Of a DNA stretch of 56,341 bases, positions 32,437 to 41,600 are shown in pieces. Origin of the DNA: Actinomycetes bacterium (GTDB lineage Bacteria > Actinomycetota > Actinomycetes > Mycobacteriales > Mycobacteriaceae); the NCBI GenBank assembly GCA_023404955.1, contig JAEXZY010000047.1, forward strand, positions 1 through 56,341, in the 5' to 3' direction. The notes under the pieces are model-generated. The model was given only the letters and a program-made list of their open reading frames with translations. It searched no databases and was not told the DNA's origin. How positions within the stretch are numbered: the stretch's first letter is position 1; each line of letters starts with the position of its first letter. Made by a program: the position numbers and the translations under genes.

Positions 32437-33075
32437 ATGCCGTCGGTCACCCGGAAGGCGCAGGCCACGCGCCAGCAGCGTCGTGAGGACATCGAGCGAC
32501 GACTGCTCGATGCGACCGAACGATTGATGCGGGACGGGGCGAGCTTCACCGAACTCAGCGTCGACCGGCTGGCCACCGAGGCCGGCATGTCCCGGGCCAA
32601 CTTCTACATCTATTTCCAGGACAAAGGCGATCTGGTGCGCCGCCTGGCCGGCCAGGTGTTCGGTGACCTCGCCGACAGTGCAGAGCTCTGGTGGGGGGTG
32701 GCCTCGCGTCGCGATCCCCGCGACATACACGCGGCGATGGCCGGCATCATCGCGGGATATCGGCGTCATCAACCGGTGCTGGTCGCCCTGAACGAGATGT
32801 CCGGGTACGACCCACTGGTCGCGTCCACCTACCGTGAGCTGCTCACGGCGATCGCGGCGCGCCTGACGACGGTGATCGAGGACGGGCAGGCGGCCGGCGC
32901 CGTTCGCCCAGAGCTGCCCGCGGCCACCACCGCCAGCGCTCTGTGCTGGATGGTCGAGCGCGCCTGTCAGCAGAACCTGCCCGACCGCCCCGCTGACTAC
33001 GACGCCGAGCTCGCCGTGGCTTTGACCGAAATTGCCTGGGGCTCGCTGTATCTGACCCCCATCTCGCGGATGTAG
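32437..33075 (+). CDS. TetR/AcrR family transcriptional regulator (divergent from the P450 gene)
   Basis: A 212-residue regulator with an N-terminal helix-turn-helix (about 20-65; L-S-V-D-R-L-A-T-E-A-G-M-S-R-A-N-F-Y-I-Y-F) and a ligand-binding C-terminal domain. The ATG at 32437 is seven bases after a GATACT -10 box, which suggests a leaderless transcript. The long upstream open frame is antisense to the P450 and is not coding. The two TGTCTAGACA-like sites before it are its likely operators; it probably represses itself and the P450-acrA1-iunH run until a lipid-like ligand binds. Confidence 0.88.
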   Translation: MPSVTRKAQATRQQRREDIERRLLDATERLMRDGASFTELSVDRLATEAGMSRANFYIYFQDKGDLVRRLAGQVFGDLADSAELWWGVASRRDPRDIHAAMAGIIAGYRRHQPVLVALNEMSGYDPLVASTYRELLTAIAARLTTVIEDGQAAGAVRPELPAATTASALCWMVERACQQNLPDRPADYDAELAVALTEIAWGSLYLTPISRM

Positions 33076-33097
33076 CACGGCTGAAACATCGTGCGCC

Positions 33098-33112
33098 TAG
33101 CGTGACGCCATG
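33098..33112 (+). promoter_or_regulatory. Leaderless promoter of the GntR gene
   Basis: TAGCGT (33098-33103), six bases, then ATG at 33110. A TGAAACA sequence at 33082-33088 resembles one arm of the dyad found before the permease gene, so autoregulation is possible. Confidence 0.65.
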
Positions 33113-33832
33113 TCGTCCCGTCGGCGGTCCGCCCTGCTCGACAAGCTCGTCGTCGACCAGCCCGGCCGGCCCCAGCAGGCGATCCTCGACGAGTTGCGTC
33201 GGGTGATCCTCTACTGCGCGGTGCCGCCCGGCACGTCGATCCCACTGGCCGACGTCGCGGATCTGTTCGGAGTGAGTCAGATTCCGGTGCGCGAAGCCCT
33301 CAAGACCCTGATTGGCGAGGGGTTGGTGTCGCACCGCAGCAACGCCGGATATGCGGTCGCGCAGCTCACCCGCCAGGAGCTGCGCGAAATGTACATCGTG
33401 AGAGAGACATTGGAGTCGGCATCGCTGGCGGTGGCGATCGCCAACGCCACCGACGCCGACCGCGCCGCCGTCATCGCCGCGAACGACGTTCTGCACCGGG
33501 CGCTGCGTGCCGACGATCCCGCGACCTACCACCGGCAGAGCCGTGAGTTCCACCTCGCGCTGGTCCGCCCGTCGCGGATGTACCGACTGCTACACATGCT
33601 CGAATCGGCCTGGAACGTCACCGAACCCGTGCAGTCGATGGTGCACGTGCGGCCCGCCGACCGCACCGACCTGCATGCCGACCACTGCCTCATGGTCCGA
33701 GCTTTCCTCGCCGGAGACGTCGAAGAACTCCTGACCGCATCGGAGATCCACTCCCAGCGGCTCAACGCCCTCATCGCGACCCTCCCGGCCGACAGCGGGC
33801 TGCTGGAGGCGGATATATCTTCGCCGCAATGA
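33110..33832 (+). CDS. GntR/FadR (FCD) family transcriptional regulator
   Basis: A 240-residue regulator. A winged helix-turn-helix lies at about 22-85 (A-D-L-F-G-V-S-Q-I-P-V-R-E-A-L), and an FCD-type all-helical ligand domain at about 95-225 with the metal/ligand-binding pattern D..H (H-A-D-H near 190) and H-L-A-L. FCD regulators sense small carboxylates or nucleobase-derived ligands. It is 53 bases before a nucleobase/allantoin-type permease and next to a PuuE-type allantoinase, so it probably controls ureide or purine use. Confidence 0.9.
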   Translation: MSSRRRSALLDKLVVDQPGRPQQAILDELRRVILYCAVPPGTSIPLADVADLFGVSQIPVREALKTLIGEGLVSHRSNAGYAVAQLTRQELREMYIVRETLESASLAVAIANATDADRAAVIAANDVLHRALRADDPATYHRQSREFHLALVRPSRMYRLLHMLESAWNVTEPVQSMVHVRPADRTDLHADHCLMVRAFLAGDVEELLTASEIHSQRLNALIATLPADSGLLEADISSPQ

Positions 33833-33834
33833 CG

Positions 33835-33879
33835 GGGTGTTTTCCATGAAACACCCGCGCAACACAGCGTGGCTACGTT
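33835..33879 (+). promoter_or_regulatory. Dyad operator and leaderless promoter of the NCS1 permease gene
   Basis: GGGTGTTT (33835-33842) and AAACACCC (33849-33856) form a perfect 8-bp inverted repeat with a six-base centre. TACGTT (33874-33879), six bases, then ATG at 33886 gives a leaderless promoter, whose -35 region the dyad overlaps. No T-run follows the dyad, so an operator for the preceding GntR protein is more likely than a terminator. Confidence 0.7.
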
Positions 33880-33885
33880 CCGCGC

Positions 33886-35442
33886 ATGACCGAGATCGAC
33901 ACTCCGCACACCGCCAAGGACGTTCCGCCCGGGGCGGTCGTCGGCGCAGGTGACATCGTCGAAGCATCCGGTCACCCCGTCGGGGGTGGCGTCATCAAAG
34001 CCGGTTACGACCCCCGGCTGACCAACGAGGACCTGGCGCCGTTGGGCACGCAGACCTGGTCGTCGTACAACATCTTCGCGTTCTGGATGTCGGACGTGCA
34101 CAGTGTCGGCGGCTACGTGACCGCAGGCAGCCTGTTCGCACTCGGGCTGGCCAGCTGGCAGGTGCTCGTCGCTCTGCTGATCGGCATCGTGATCGTCAAC
34201 GTGTTCTGCAACCTGGTGGCCAAACCGAGTCAGGCCACCGGAGTCCCGTACCCGGTGATCTGCCGCAGCGTGTTCGGCGTGCTGGGCGCCAACATCCCGG
34301 CGATCATCCGCGGCCTGATCGCGGTGGCGTGGTACGGCATCCAGACCTATCTGGCCTCGGCGGCGCTGGATGTCGTTCTGCTCAAGCTCTTTCCCGGCCT
34401 CGCCCCGTACGCCGACGTCGACACGCACGGTTTCCTCGGACTGCCGCTTCTGGGCTGGGGCAGCTTCATCCTGCTGTGGATCCTGCAGGCGTGCGTGTTC
34501 TGGCGCGGCATGGAAGCGATCCGCAAGTTCATCGACTTCTGCGGCCCTGCCGTGTACGTCGTGATGTTCCTGCTGTGCGGCTACCTGATCTACAAGGCGG
34601 GCTGGGGCGCGATCGACCTCAACCTCGGCGACGTCACCTACACCGGTCTGGATTCGATTCCGGTCATGCTCGGCGCCATCGCCCTGGTCGTCTCCTACTT
34701 CTCCGGCCCGATGCTCAACTTCGGTGATTTCTCCCGCTACGGCAAATCGTTCGCCGCGGTCAAGAAGGGGAACTTCCTCGGGCTCCCGGTGAACTTCCTG
34801 GTGTTCTCGCTGCTGGTGGTCGTCACCGCGTCGTTGACCGTGCCGGTGTTCGGCGAGCTGATCACCGACCCCGTCGCCACCGTGGCGCGGATCGACTCGA
34901 CCTTCGCGATCGTGCTGGGCGCCTTGACGTTCACGATCGCGACGATCGGCATCAACATCGTCGCCAACTTCATCTCGCCGGCCTTCGACTTCTCCAACGT
35001 CAGCCCGCAGCGGATCAGCTGGCGCGCCGGCGGCATGATCGCCGCGGTCGGGTCGGTGTTGATCACGCCGTGGAACCTCTACAACAATCCCGAGGTCATC
35101 CATTACACCCTCGAGACGCTCGGGGCGTTCATCGGCCCGCTGTTCGGTGTACTGATCGCCCACTACTACCTGGTGCACAAGCAGCGCGTCGTGATCGACG
35201 ACATGTTCACCTTGGACGAGAACGGAACCTATTACTACACAAGGGGTTACAACCCCGCGGCGGTCATCGCGACCGTGGTCGCCGCCGTGGTCGCGGTGAT
35301 CCCCGTCCTGCTGGGCGGCTCGGTGGCAGGCATGTACACCGCCGCGCAGTACAGCTGGTTCATCGGGTGTGGCATCGGGTTCGGCCTCTACTACGTGCTG
35401 GCCACCCGGACGGCCCGGTTCGCCGTCGCCCCGATCGGGTGA
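33886..35442 (+). CDS. NCS1 family nucleobase/allantoin-type cation symporter
   Basis: A 518-residue membrane protein with about 12 hydrophobic segments. It carries the NCS1 start motif L-A-P-L-G-T-Q-T-W-S-S-Y-N-I-F-A-F-W and later G-P-M-L-N-F-G-D-F-S-R-Y, typical of uracil, cytosine, allantoin and hydantoin transporters. It should import a nucleobase or ureide with Na+ or H+. The neighbouring PuuE-type enzyme points to allantoin. The start codon is next to a predicted transcription start. It converges with the puuE-like gene, one base between stops. Confidence 0.92.
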   Translation: MTEIDTPHTAKDVPPGAVVGAGDIVEASGHPVGGGVIKAGYDPRLTNEDLAPLGTQTWSSYNIFAFWMSDVHSVGGYVTAGSLFALGLASWQVLVALLIGIVIVNVFCNLVAKPSQATGVPYPVICRSVFGVLGANIPAIIRGLIAVAWYGIQTYLASAALDVVLLKLFPGLAPYADVDTHGFLGLPLLGWGSFILLWILQACVFWRGMEAIRKFIDFCGPAVYVVMFLLCGYLIYKAGWGAIDLNLGDVTYTGLDSIPVMLGAIALVVSYFSGPMLNFGDFSRYGKSFAAVKKGNFLGLPVNFLVFSLLVVVTASLTVPVFGELITDPVATVARIDSTFAIVLGALTFTIATIGINIVANFISPAFDFSNVSPQRISWRAGGMIAAVGSVLITPWNLYNNPEVIHYTLETLGAFIGPLFGVLIAHYYLVHKQRVVIDDMFTLDENGTYYYTRGYNPAAVIATVVAAVVAVIPVLLGGSVAGMYTAAQYSWFIGCGIGFGLYYVLATRTARFAVAPIG

Positions 35443-35443
35443 T

Positions 35444-36367
35444 CTAGCGCCCGGGCGGGTGAACCTCGCGCCAGTGCTCGGCGATCTCGACGCGCCGGGC
35501 CAGCCACACCCGGTCGTGCGACAGCACGTGGTCGAGGAACCGCTCCACCGCTCGGCTGCGGGCCGGCCTGCCGGCCAGTCGGCAGTGCAGCCCGACCGAC
35601 AGCATCTTGGGCCGCCCGGCGAGCCCCTCGGCGTACAGCACGTCGAAGGCGTCGCGCAGATGGGCGAAGAACTCCTCACCGTTGGAAAAACCTGCGGGGG
35701 AGGCGAACCGCATGTCGTTGGTGTCCAGCGTGTAAGGCACCACCAGGTGGTCGGTGTCGCGCACCCGAACCCAGTAGGGCAGGTCGTCGGCATAGGAGTC
35801 GGAGTCGTAGACGAACCCGCCGTGCTCGACCACGAGCTCGCGGGTGTAGGGGGAGTCACGGCCCGTGTACCACCCGCGTGGCGCTGATCCGGTCAGCTCC
35901 CGCAGGATCTGCACGGCTTCAGCCATGTGCCGGCGCTCGACGTCGGCGGGAATGCGTTGATAGGAGATCCACTTCAGGCCGTGGCAGGCGATCTCGTGGC
36001 CGAGTTCGGTGAACGCGGCCACGGCGTCCGGATTGCGCTGCAGGGCGCGGGCGACCGCGAAGATCGTCAACGGGACTCCGCGGCGTGAGAACACGTCCAG
36101 TAGTCGCCACAGCCCGGCGCGCGACCCGTATTCGTAGAGCGACTCCATGCTCATGTGCCGATCGGGGAAGGCCTCGGCCGGTGTCATCTCCGACAGGAAC
36201 GTCTCCGACGCCGGATCGCCGTCGAGTACCGAATTCTCGCCGCCCTCCTCGTAATTGAGCACGAACTGGACGGCGAGTGCCGCCCCGCCCGGCCACTGCG
36301 GGTCCGGTGGTGTGCGGCCGTAACCGACCATGTCGCGCGGGTAGGAGTCGGGTTCCGCGTCGGCCAT
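35444..36367 (-). CDS. puuE: PuuE-type allantoinase (polysaccharide deacetylase-like family)
   Basis: A 307-residue polysaccharide-deacetylase-fold enzyme. The N-terminal Y-P-R-D-M-V-G-Y-G and the stretch V-Q-F-V-L-N-Y-E-E-G-G-E-N-S-V-L are the mark of PuuE, the metal-independent allantoinase described in Pseudomonas fluorescens, which opens allantoin to allantoate. E-I-A-C-H-G marks the deacetylase-type active site and G-W-Y-T-G-R a later loop. The ATG at 36367 is chosen since upstream codons fall in the opposing gene's promoter. Next to the permease and GntR regulator it suggests an allantoin-use module. A related deacetylase of other specificity is possible. Confidence 0.87.
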   Translation of the reverse strand: MADAEPDSYPRDMVGYGRTPPDPQWPGGAALAVQFVLNYEEGGENSVLDGDPASETFLSEMTPAEAFPDRHMSMESLYEYGSRAGLWRLLDVFSRRGVPLTIFAVARALQRNPDAVAAFTELGHEIACHGLKWISYQRIPADVERRHMAEAVQILRELTGSAPRGWYTGRDSPYTRELVVEHGGFVYDSDSYADDLPYWVRVRDTDHLVVPYTLDTNDMRFASPAGFSNGEEFFAHLRDAFDVLYAEGLAGRPKMLSVGLHCRLAGRPARSRAVERFLDHVLSHDRVWLARRVEIAEHWREVHPPGR

Positions 36368-36452
36368 CGGACCATCGTCACAGAAGTCGAGCCCCACGGC
36401 GCGCCGATGACGGACTTGCCAAGCCGCGTCACGATGACATAGGGAATGAGCC

Positions 36453-37319
36453 ATGCCCATCGATCCGAACGCCGTCGGCGTCACCACCCCGCCGCAGACC
36501 TTCCGCTGGAAGGACCGCGACACCCTGCTGTATGCGCTGGGCGTCGGGGCGGGCACCGCGGATCTCGCGCTCACCACCGAGAACAGCCATGACATCGCCC
36601 AGCAGGTGCTGCCCACGTACGCGGTCATCGCATGCTCGCCGTTCGCCGCGGCCGGGGTCATCGGTTCGTTCGACTTCTCCAAGCTGCTGCACGGCTCGCA
36701 GAGCATTCGGCTGTTCGCGCCGCTGCCGGCCGCCGGGGAACTCAGCGTCGTCAACGAGGTCGCCGACATCCAGGACAAGGGTGAGGGCAAGAACGCGATC
36801 GTGATGCTCAAGGCCATCGGCAGCGATCCGGCCACCGGCGCCCCTGTTGCCGAAACGGTGACCACGCTGGTGATCCGCGGCGCCGGCGGCTTCGGCGGTC
36901 AGCCGGGACAGCGGCCGGCCGCGCCCGAGATCCCCGATCGGCAGCCCGACGCTGCCGTCGCTCTGCCGACCCGGGAGGATCAGGCGCTGCTGTATCGGCT
37001 CTCCGGTGACCGCAACCCTCTGCACAGCGATCCGTGGTTTGCTGAACTTGCAGGATTCCCGAAGCCGATCCTGCACGGGCTGTGCACCTACGGCGTGGCG
37101 GGCCGCGCACTCGTCGCCGAACTCGGCGCGGGTGACGCCACCCGCATCACGGCGATCTCGGCCCGCTTCACCTCTCCGGTGTTCCCCGGGGAGACGCTGA
37201 CGACCTCGATCTGGCGGTCAGGTCCGGGCCGGGCGGTCTTCCGTACCGAGGCGGCGAGCCCGGACGGATCCAACGCCAGGCTGGTGCTCGAGGACGGCGA
37301 CGCGGAGTTCACCGACTGA
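36453..37319 (+). CDS. htdY: MaoC-like 3-hydroxyacyl-thioester dehydratase HtdY
   Basis: A 288-residue double hot-dog protein. The hydratase-2 motif S-G-D-R-N-P-L-H-S-D-P-W-F-A (about 184-197), with catalytic Asp and His, is in the C-terminal half; the N-terminal half is the degenerate hot-dog. It matches M. tuberculosis HtdY (Rv3389c, 290 residues), an R-specific enoyl-CoA hydratase. It is divergent from the puuE-like gene, and the 85-base gap should hold both promoters. Confidence 0.92.
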   Translation: MPIDPNAVGVTTPPQTFRWKDRDTLLYALGVGAGTADLALTTENSHDIAQQVLPTYAVIACSPFAAAGVIGSFDFSKLLHGSQSIRLFAPLPAAGELSVVNEVADIQDKGEGKNAIVMLKAIGSDPATGAPVAETVTTLVIRGAGGFGGQPGQRPAAPEIPDRQPDAAVALPTREDQALLYRLSGDRNPLHSDPWFAELAGFPKPILHGLCTYGVAGRALVAELGAGDATRITAISARFTSPVFPGETLTTSIWRSGPGRAVFRTEAASPDGSNARLVLEDGDAEFTD

Positions 37320-37438
37320 GACCGCCTGCACGCCTGATCTTTTCATTAGGGTGGGCAAGTATTTGCTGCGCTGGTAATCTTCGCCTGTGGGTGGGGGTTA
37401 CGGCCTGAGTCGCGAGACAGCTCGACAACGGCGCGCGC

Positions 37439-38602
37439 ATGCTTGACCGTTTGCGGTTATCTCGGCTCGGCGGAATTGGTGCTGCGCTGTGGGGTGCAGA
37501 CCACTACTACTGGTTCACTGCCATCCTGGCCGCCCGCGGCATGCAGACCGCGACGTGTCGGCTCATCGCCCTGTGTATCGCCTCGCTGGGGGTCCTCCCG
37601 CTCGGACTTCTCGCCAGTCCGGCAGGGCCGCAGACATCGACGGGGCGGATCGCCACGATCCTCATCGCGGTCAGCTGTTTCGCGCTGGCCACGCTCTGGC
37701 TGCGGGCGCACTGGCCGACGCGGGCGCAGTCGCTGCTCTGCGTACTGGTCGCGTCCGTCGCCATCGGGGTGTCGATTCTGATCCAGGCCAATCCCGTGGT
37801 CGGGCTGACCGGGGCGGCCAACTACGCCGTGCTCACGGCGTTCGTGGTGAGCTTCCACACCCCGCGCTTGTTGGCGGCGGTCTGGTCGGTCGGGGCGGTG
37901 ACGCTGGGTGCGCTGATCGTCCACGTGGCGGCTGACGACCCGGCACTGGCCGTGTGTGCGGCCGGGATCATCGTGTTGCTCAACGTGTTCGTCGCATTCG
38001 CCTGTCGGGCGATGCTCGTGCTGATTCAGCCCGAAACCCATCACGGCGACATCGAGCAGCTGACCGGGTTGCTGCACAAGGATGCGTTCTATCAGGCGGT
38101 GGCCACACTGCTCGCGTCGCGCAGCCGCAGTGACGACAGATACCTGGTCGTCGTTGCGGTGAACATCGACAGTTTCTCGCTGCTCCTGGGGTTGAGCGGA
38201 GCCAGCGGAGCCAATCGTGCCCGGGTGTCGGTCGGGCAGGCACTGCGCGAGACGGTGCGGCACAACGCGAGCGTCGCGCATGTCTCCGACCACGACTTCC
38301 TCATCGCCGACACCTTCACCACCGCCGACGCCTCCCCGCTGGTCGAGCGGGTTCGCGGGGCCATCGCCGCGACGCCCCAGCGGCTCACGGCCAGCATCGG
38401 GGTGGTGTGCACGCCACTCCCGCCGCTGGCGGCCGAGCCGCCCGACGACGTGCTCGACAAACTGATCGCCGTCGCCAACCAAGCGATCGAGCAGGCCCGG
38501 ATGGCAGGCGGCAACCAGGTCCGCTACGTGCTGCGGCCGACGCTCGACGAAGAATCGGACGACGGCGACGATCCGCGCCCGGGCAACGGCAGGATCGCCT
38601 GA
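37439..38602 (+). CDS. Membrane protein with degenerate GGDEF domain
   Basis: A 387-residue protein. About five to six hydrophobic segments (about 30-195) are followed by a diguanylate-cyclase-like fold: I-E-Q-L-T-G-L-L-H-K-D-A-F matches the start of GGDEF domains, and V-A-V-N-I-D-S-F-S-L the second strand, but the G-G-D-E-F loop is replaced by V-S-D-H-D-F. The tail is acidic and Gly/Arg-rich. It is therefore probably not a cyclase, but may bind a nucleotide or sense a signal. A TAATCT -10 box lies near 37374. It ends 32 bases before dnaE2. Its role is unknown. Confidence 0.8.
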   Translation: MLDRLRLSRLGGIGAALWGADHYYWFTAILAARGMQTATCRLIALCIASLGVLPLGLLASPAGPQTSTGRIATILIAVSCFALATLWLRAHWPTRAQSLLCVLVASVAIGVSILIQANPVVGLTGAANYAVLTAFVVSFHTPRLLAAVWSVGAVTLGALIVHVAADDPALAVCAAGIIVLLNVFVAFACRAMLVLIQPETHHGDIEQLTGLLHKDAFYQAVATLLASRSRSDDRYLVVVAVNIDSFSLLLGLSGASGANRARVSVGQALRETVRHNASVAHVSDHDFLIADTFTTADASPLVERVRGAIAATPQRLTASIGVVCTPLPPLAAEPPDDVLDKLIAVANQAIEQARMAGGNQVRYVLRPTLDEESDDGDDPRPGNGRIA

Positions 38603-38606
38603 CGCA

Positions 38607-38637
38607 TCGAACGCGTGTTCGATAGACTGGCCGGGTG
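38607..38637 (+). promoter_or_regulatory. Perfect LexA box and leaderless promoter of dnaE2
   Basis: TCGAAC-GCGT-GTTCGA (38607-38622) matches the mycobacterial SOS consensus at every specified base. It abuts the -10 box TAGACT (38623-38628), and the GTG start at 38635 follows six bases later. LexA bound here would cover the promoter spacer and block transcription until DNA damage. Confidence 0.95.
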
Positions 38638-41600
38638 GGTTGGCACAATGGTCCGCCGGGCTGGGGCGAGATGGAGCGCGTCCTCACCAGCAAGCCGCGC
38701 CGTGCGGGCTGGCCCATCGACGAGCAGGTCGGCGACGGCGGGGACAGCCCCGCCTGGTCGCGTAAGCGGGGGGCCTACCAGCCGCCGGCCGCGCCCACCC
38801 GTCCACGCTCGTCGCCGCCGTATGCCGAACTGCACACCCACTCCGCATACAGCTTCCTCGACGGTGCGAGCACGCCCGAGGAGCTCGTGGAGGAAGCGGA
38901 TCGGCTCGGTCTGCGGGCCATCGCGCTGACCGATCACGACGGGCTGTACGGGGTCGTCCGGTTCGCTGAGGCGGCCAGGGAACTCGACATGGCAACCGTG
39001 TTCGGTGCCGAACTGTCCCTCGGTGGGGGAAGTCGCACCGACGATCCAGACCCGCCAGGACCGCACCTGCTGGTGCTGGCCCGGGGGCCGGAGGGATACC
39101 GGAGGCTGTCTCGTCAGCTGGCCGCGGCCCACCTGGCCGGCGGGGAGAAGGGTGTGCTGCGCTATGACTACGACGCGCTGACCGAGGCTGCCGGCGGGCA
39201 CTGGCAGATCCTCACCGGATGCCGAAAAGGACACGTGCGCCGAGCGTTGTCTTCCGGCGGCCCGGACGCCGCGGCCGCCGCGCTCGCCGATCTGGTCGAC
39301 CGGTTCGGCCGTGACCGGGTCAGCGTCGAGCTCACCCACCACGGGCACCCCGGCGACGACGAACGCAACGCCGCCCTGGCCGCGCTGGCACCCCGCTTCG
39401 GGCTGGGTGTCGTCGCCACCACCGGCGCACATTTCGCCGAGCCGGGTCGGGGCAGGCTCGCCATGGCGATGGGAGCGATCCGGGCCAGACATTCGATGGA
39501 CGAGGCAGCGGGCTATCTCGCCCCGCTGGGAGGTGCCCATCTGCGCTCGGGGGAGGAGATGACGCGGATGTTCGCCCACTGCCCCGAGGTGGTCAGTGCC
39601 GCAGCCGAACTCGGCGAACAGTGTGCGTTCGGTCTGGCGCTCATCGCACCGCAGCTGCCGCCCTTCGACGTACCGGCCGGCCACACCGAGAACAGTTGGC
39701 TGCGGCACCTGGTGATGCAGGGTGCGCGGGAGCGCTACGGCTCGCCCGATCGGTCTCCGCGTGCCTATGCCCAGATCGAGCATGAGCTGCGGATCATCGA
39801 GCAGCTCAACTTCCCGGGATACTTCCTCGTGGTGCATGACATCACCCGGTTCTGCCGGGAGAACGACATCCTGTCCCAGGGGCGGGGGTCGGCCGCCAAC
39901 TCGGCGGTCTGCTACGCGTTGAAGGTCACCAACGTCGACCCGGTGGCCAATGATCTGCTGTTCGAACGTTTCCTCTCACCTGCCCGCGACGGGCCGCCCG
40001 ACATCGACATCGACATCGAATCCGATCTTCGCGAAGAGGCCATCCAGTACGTCTATCGGCGCTACGGCCGCGAGTACGCCGCCCAGGTCGCCAACGTGAT
40101 CACCTACCGCGGTCGCAGTGCCGTGCGTGACATGGCGCGTGCGCTCGGCTTCTCCCAAGGCCAGCAGGACGCGTGGAGCAAGCAGCTCAGCCAGTGGGGC
40201 AACCTGGCTGATGTCACCCATGTGGAAGGCATCCCCGAGCAGGTCATCGATCTCGCGCAGCAGATCTCGAATCTGCCGCGGCACATGGGGATTCACTCCG
40301 GCGGCATGGTGATCTGCGATCGGCCCATCGCCGACGTGTGCCCGGTGGAATGGGCCCGCATGGAGAACCGCAGCGTCCTGCAGTGGGACAAAGACGACTG
40401 CGCGGCCATCGGTTTGGTCAAGTTCGACATGCTGGGGCTGGGCATGCTCTCGGCACTGCACTACTGCATCGACCTGGTCGCCGAACACAAGGGCATCGAC
40501 GTGGATCTGGCCACCCTCGACCTGTCCGAGGCCGCGGTGTACGAGATGCTGCAGCGCGCCGACTCCGTCGGGGTGTTCCAGGTGGAATCGCGGGCGCAGA
40601 TGGCGACCCTGCCGCGGCTGAAGCCGCGGATGTTCTACGACCTGGTGGTCGAAGTGGCGTTGATCCGGCCCGGTCCGATCCAGGGCGGGTCGGTGCACCC
40701 TTACATCAAGCGGCGCAACGGTGAGGAAGAGGTCACCTACGACCATCCGTCGATGGAGTCGGCCCTGCGAAAGACGTTGGGGGTGCCGCTGTTCCAGGAG
40801 CAACTCATGCAGCTGGCCGTCGACTGTGCGGGGTTCTCGGCCGCCGAGGCCGATCAGCTGCGCCGCGCCATGGGCTCGAAACGCTCGACCGAGAAGATGC
40901 GCCGCCTGCGGGGCCGGTTCTTCGACGGGATGGCCGAGGTGCACGGGATCACCGGAGACGTGGCGCAGCGGATCTATGAGAAGCTCGAGGCGTTCGCGAA
41001 TTTCGGCTTCCCCGAGAGTCATTCGTTGAGCTTCGCCTCGCTGGTGTTCTACTCGTCGTGGTTCAAGCTGCACCATCCGGCGGCGTTCTGCGCTGCGCTG
41101 CTGCGTGCTCAGCCGATGGGGTTCTACTCGCCGCAGTCTCTGGTCGCCGACGCCCGTCGTCACGGCGTGGTGGTGCACGGTCCGGACGTCAACGCCAGCC
41201 TCGCCCACGCCACGCTGGAGAACGTCGGGACGGAGGTGCGGCTCGGGCTCGGCAGTGTCCGGCACATCGGTGACGATCTGGCGCAGCGACTGGTCGATGA
41301 GCGGGATCGCGGTCCGTTCACCTCGCTGCTCGATCTGACCGGGCGCGTTCAGCTGACGGTGCCGCAGACCGAGGCGCTGGCCACCGCCGGCGCCCTGGGC
41401 TGTTTCGGCATCACCCGGCGGGAAGGGTTGTGGGCGGCCGGGGCGGCCGCCGCCGAGCGGCCCGACCGGCTGCCCGGGGTGGGCTCGTCGTCCCATGTCC
41501 CGTCGCTGCCGGGCATGTCGGAGCTGGAGCTGACCGCCGCCGACGTGTGGGCGACGGGGGTGTCGCCCGACCGGTATCCGACCGAGTTCCTGCGGGAGAA

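Noticed and set aside
33835..33856. Dyad after the GntR gene considered as a terminator
   Set aside because: No T-run follows, and the dyad overlaps the -35 region of the permease promoter, so an operator is more likely.
33526..35859. Long minus-strand open frame across the NCS1 permease gene
   Set aside because: It is rich in Asp, Arg and His repeats with no domain, antisense to a membrane protein with clear family motifs.
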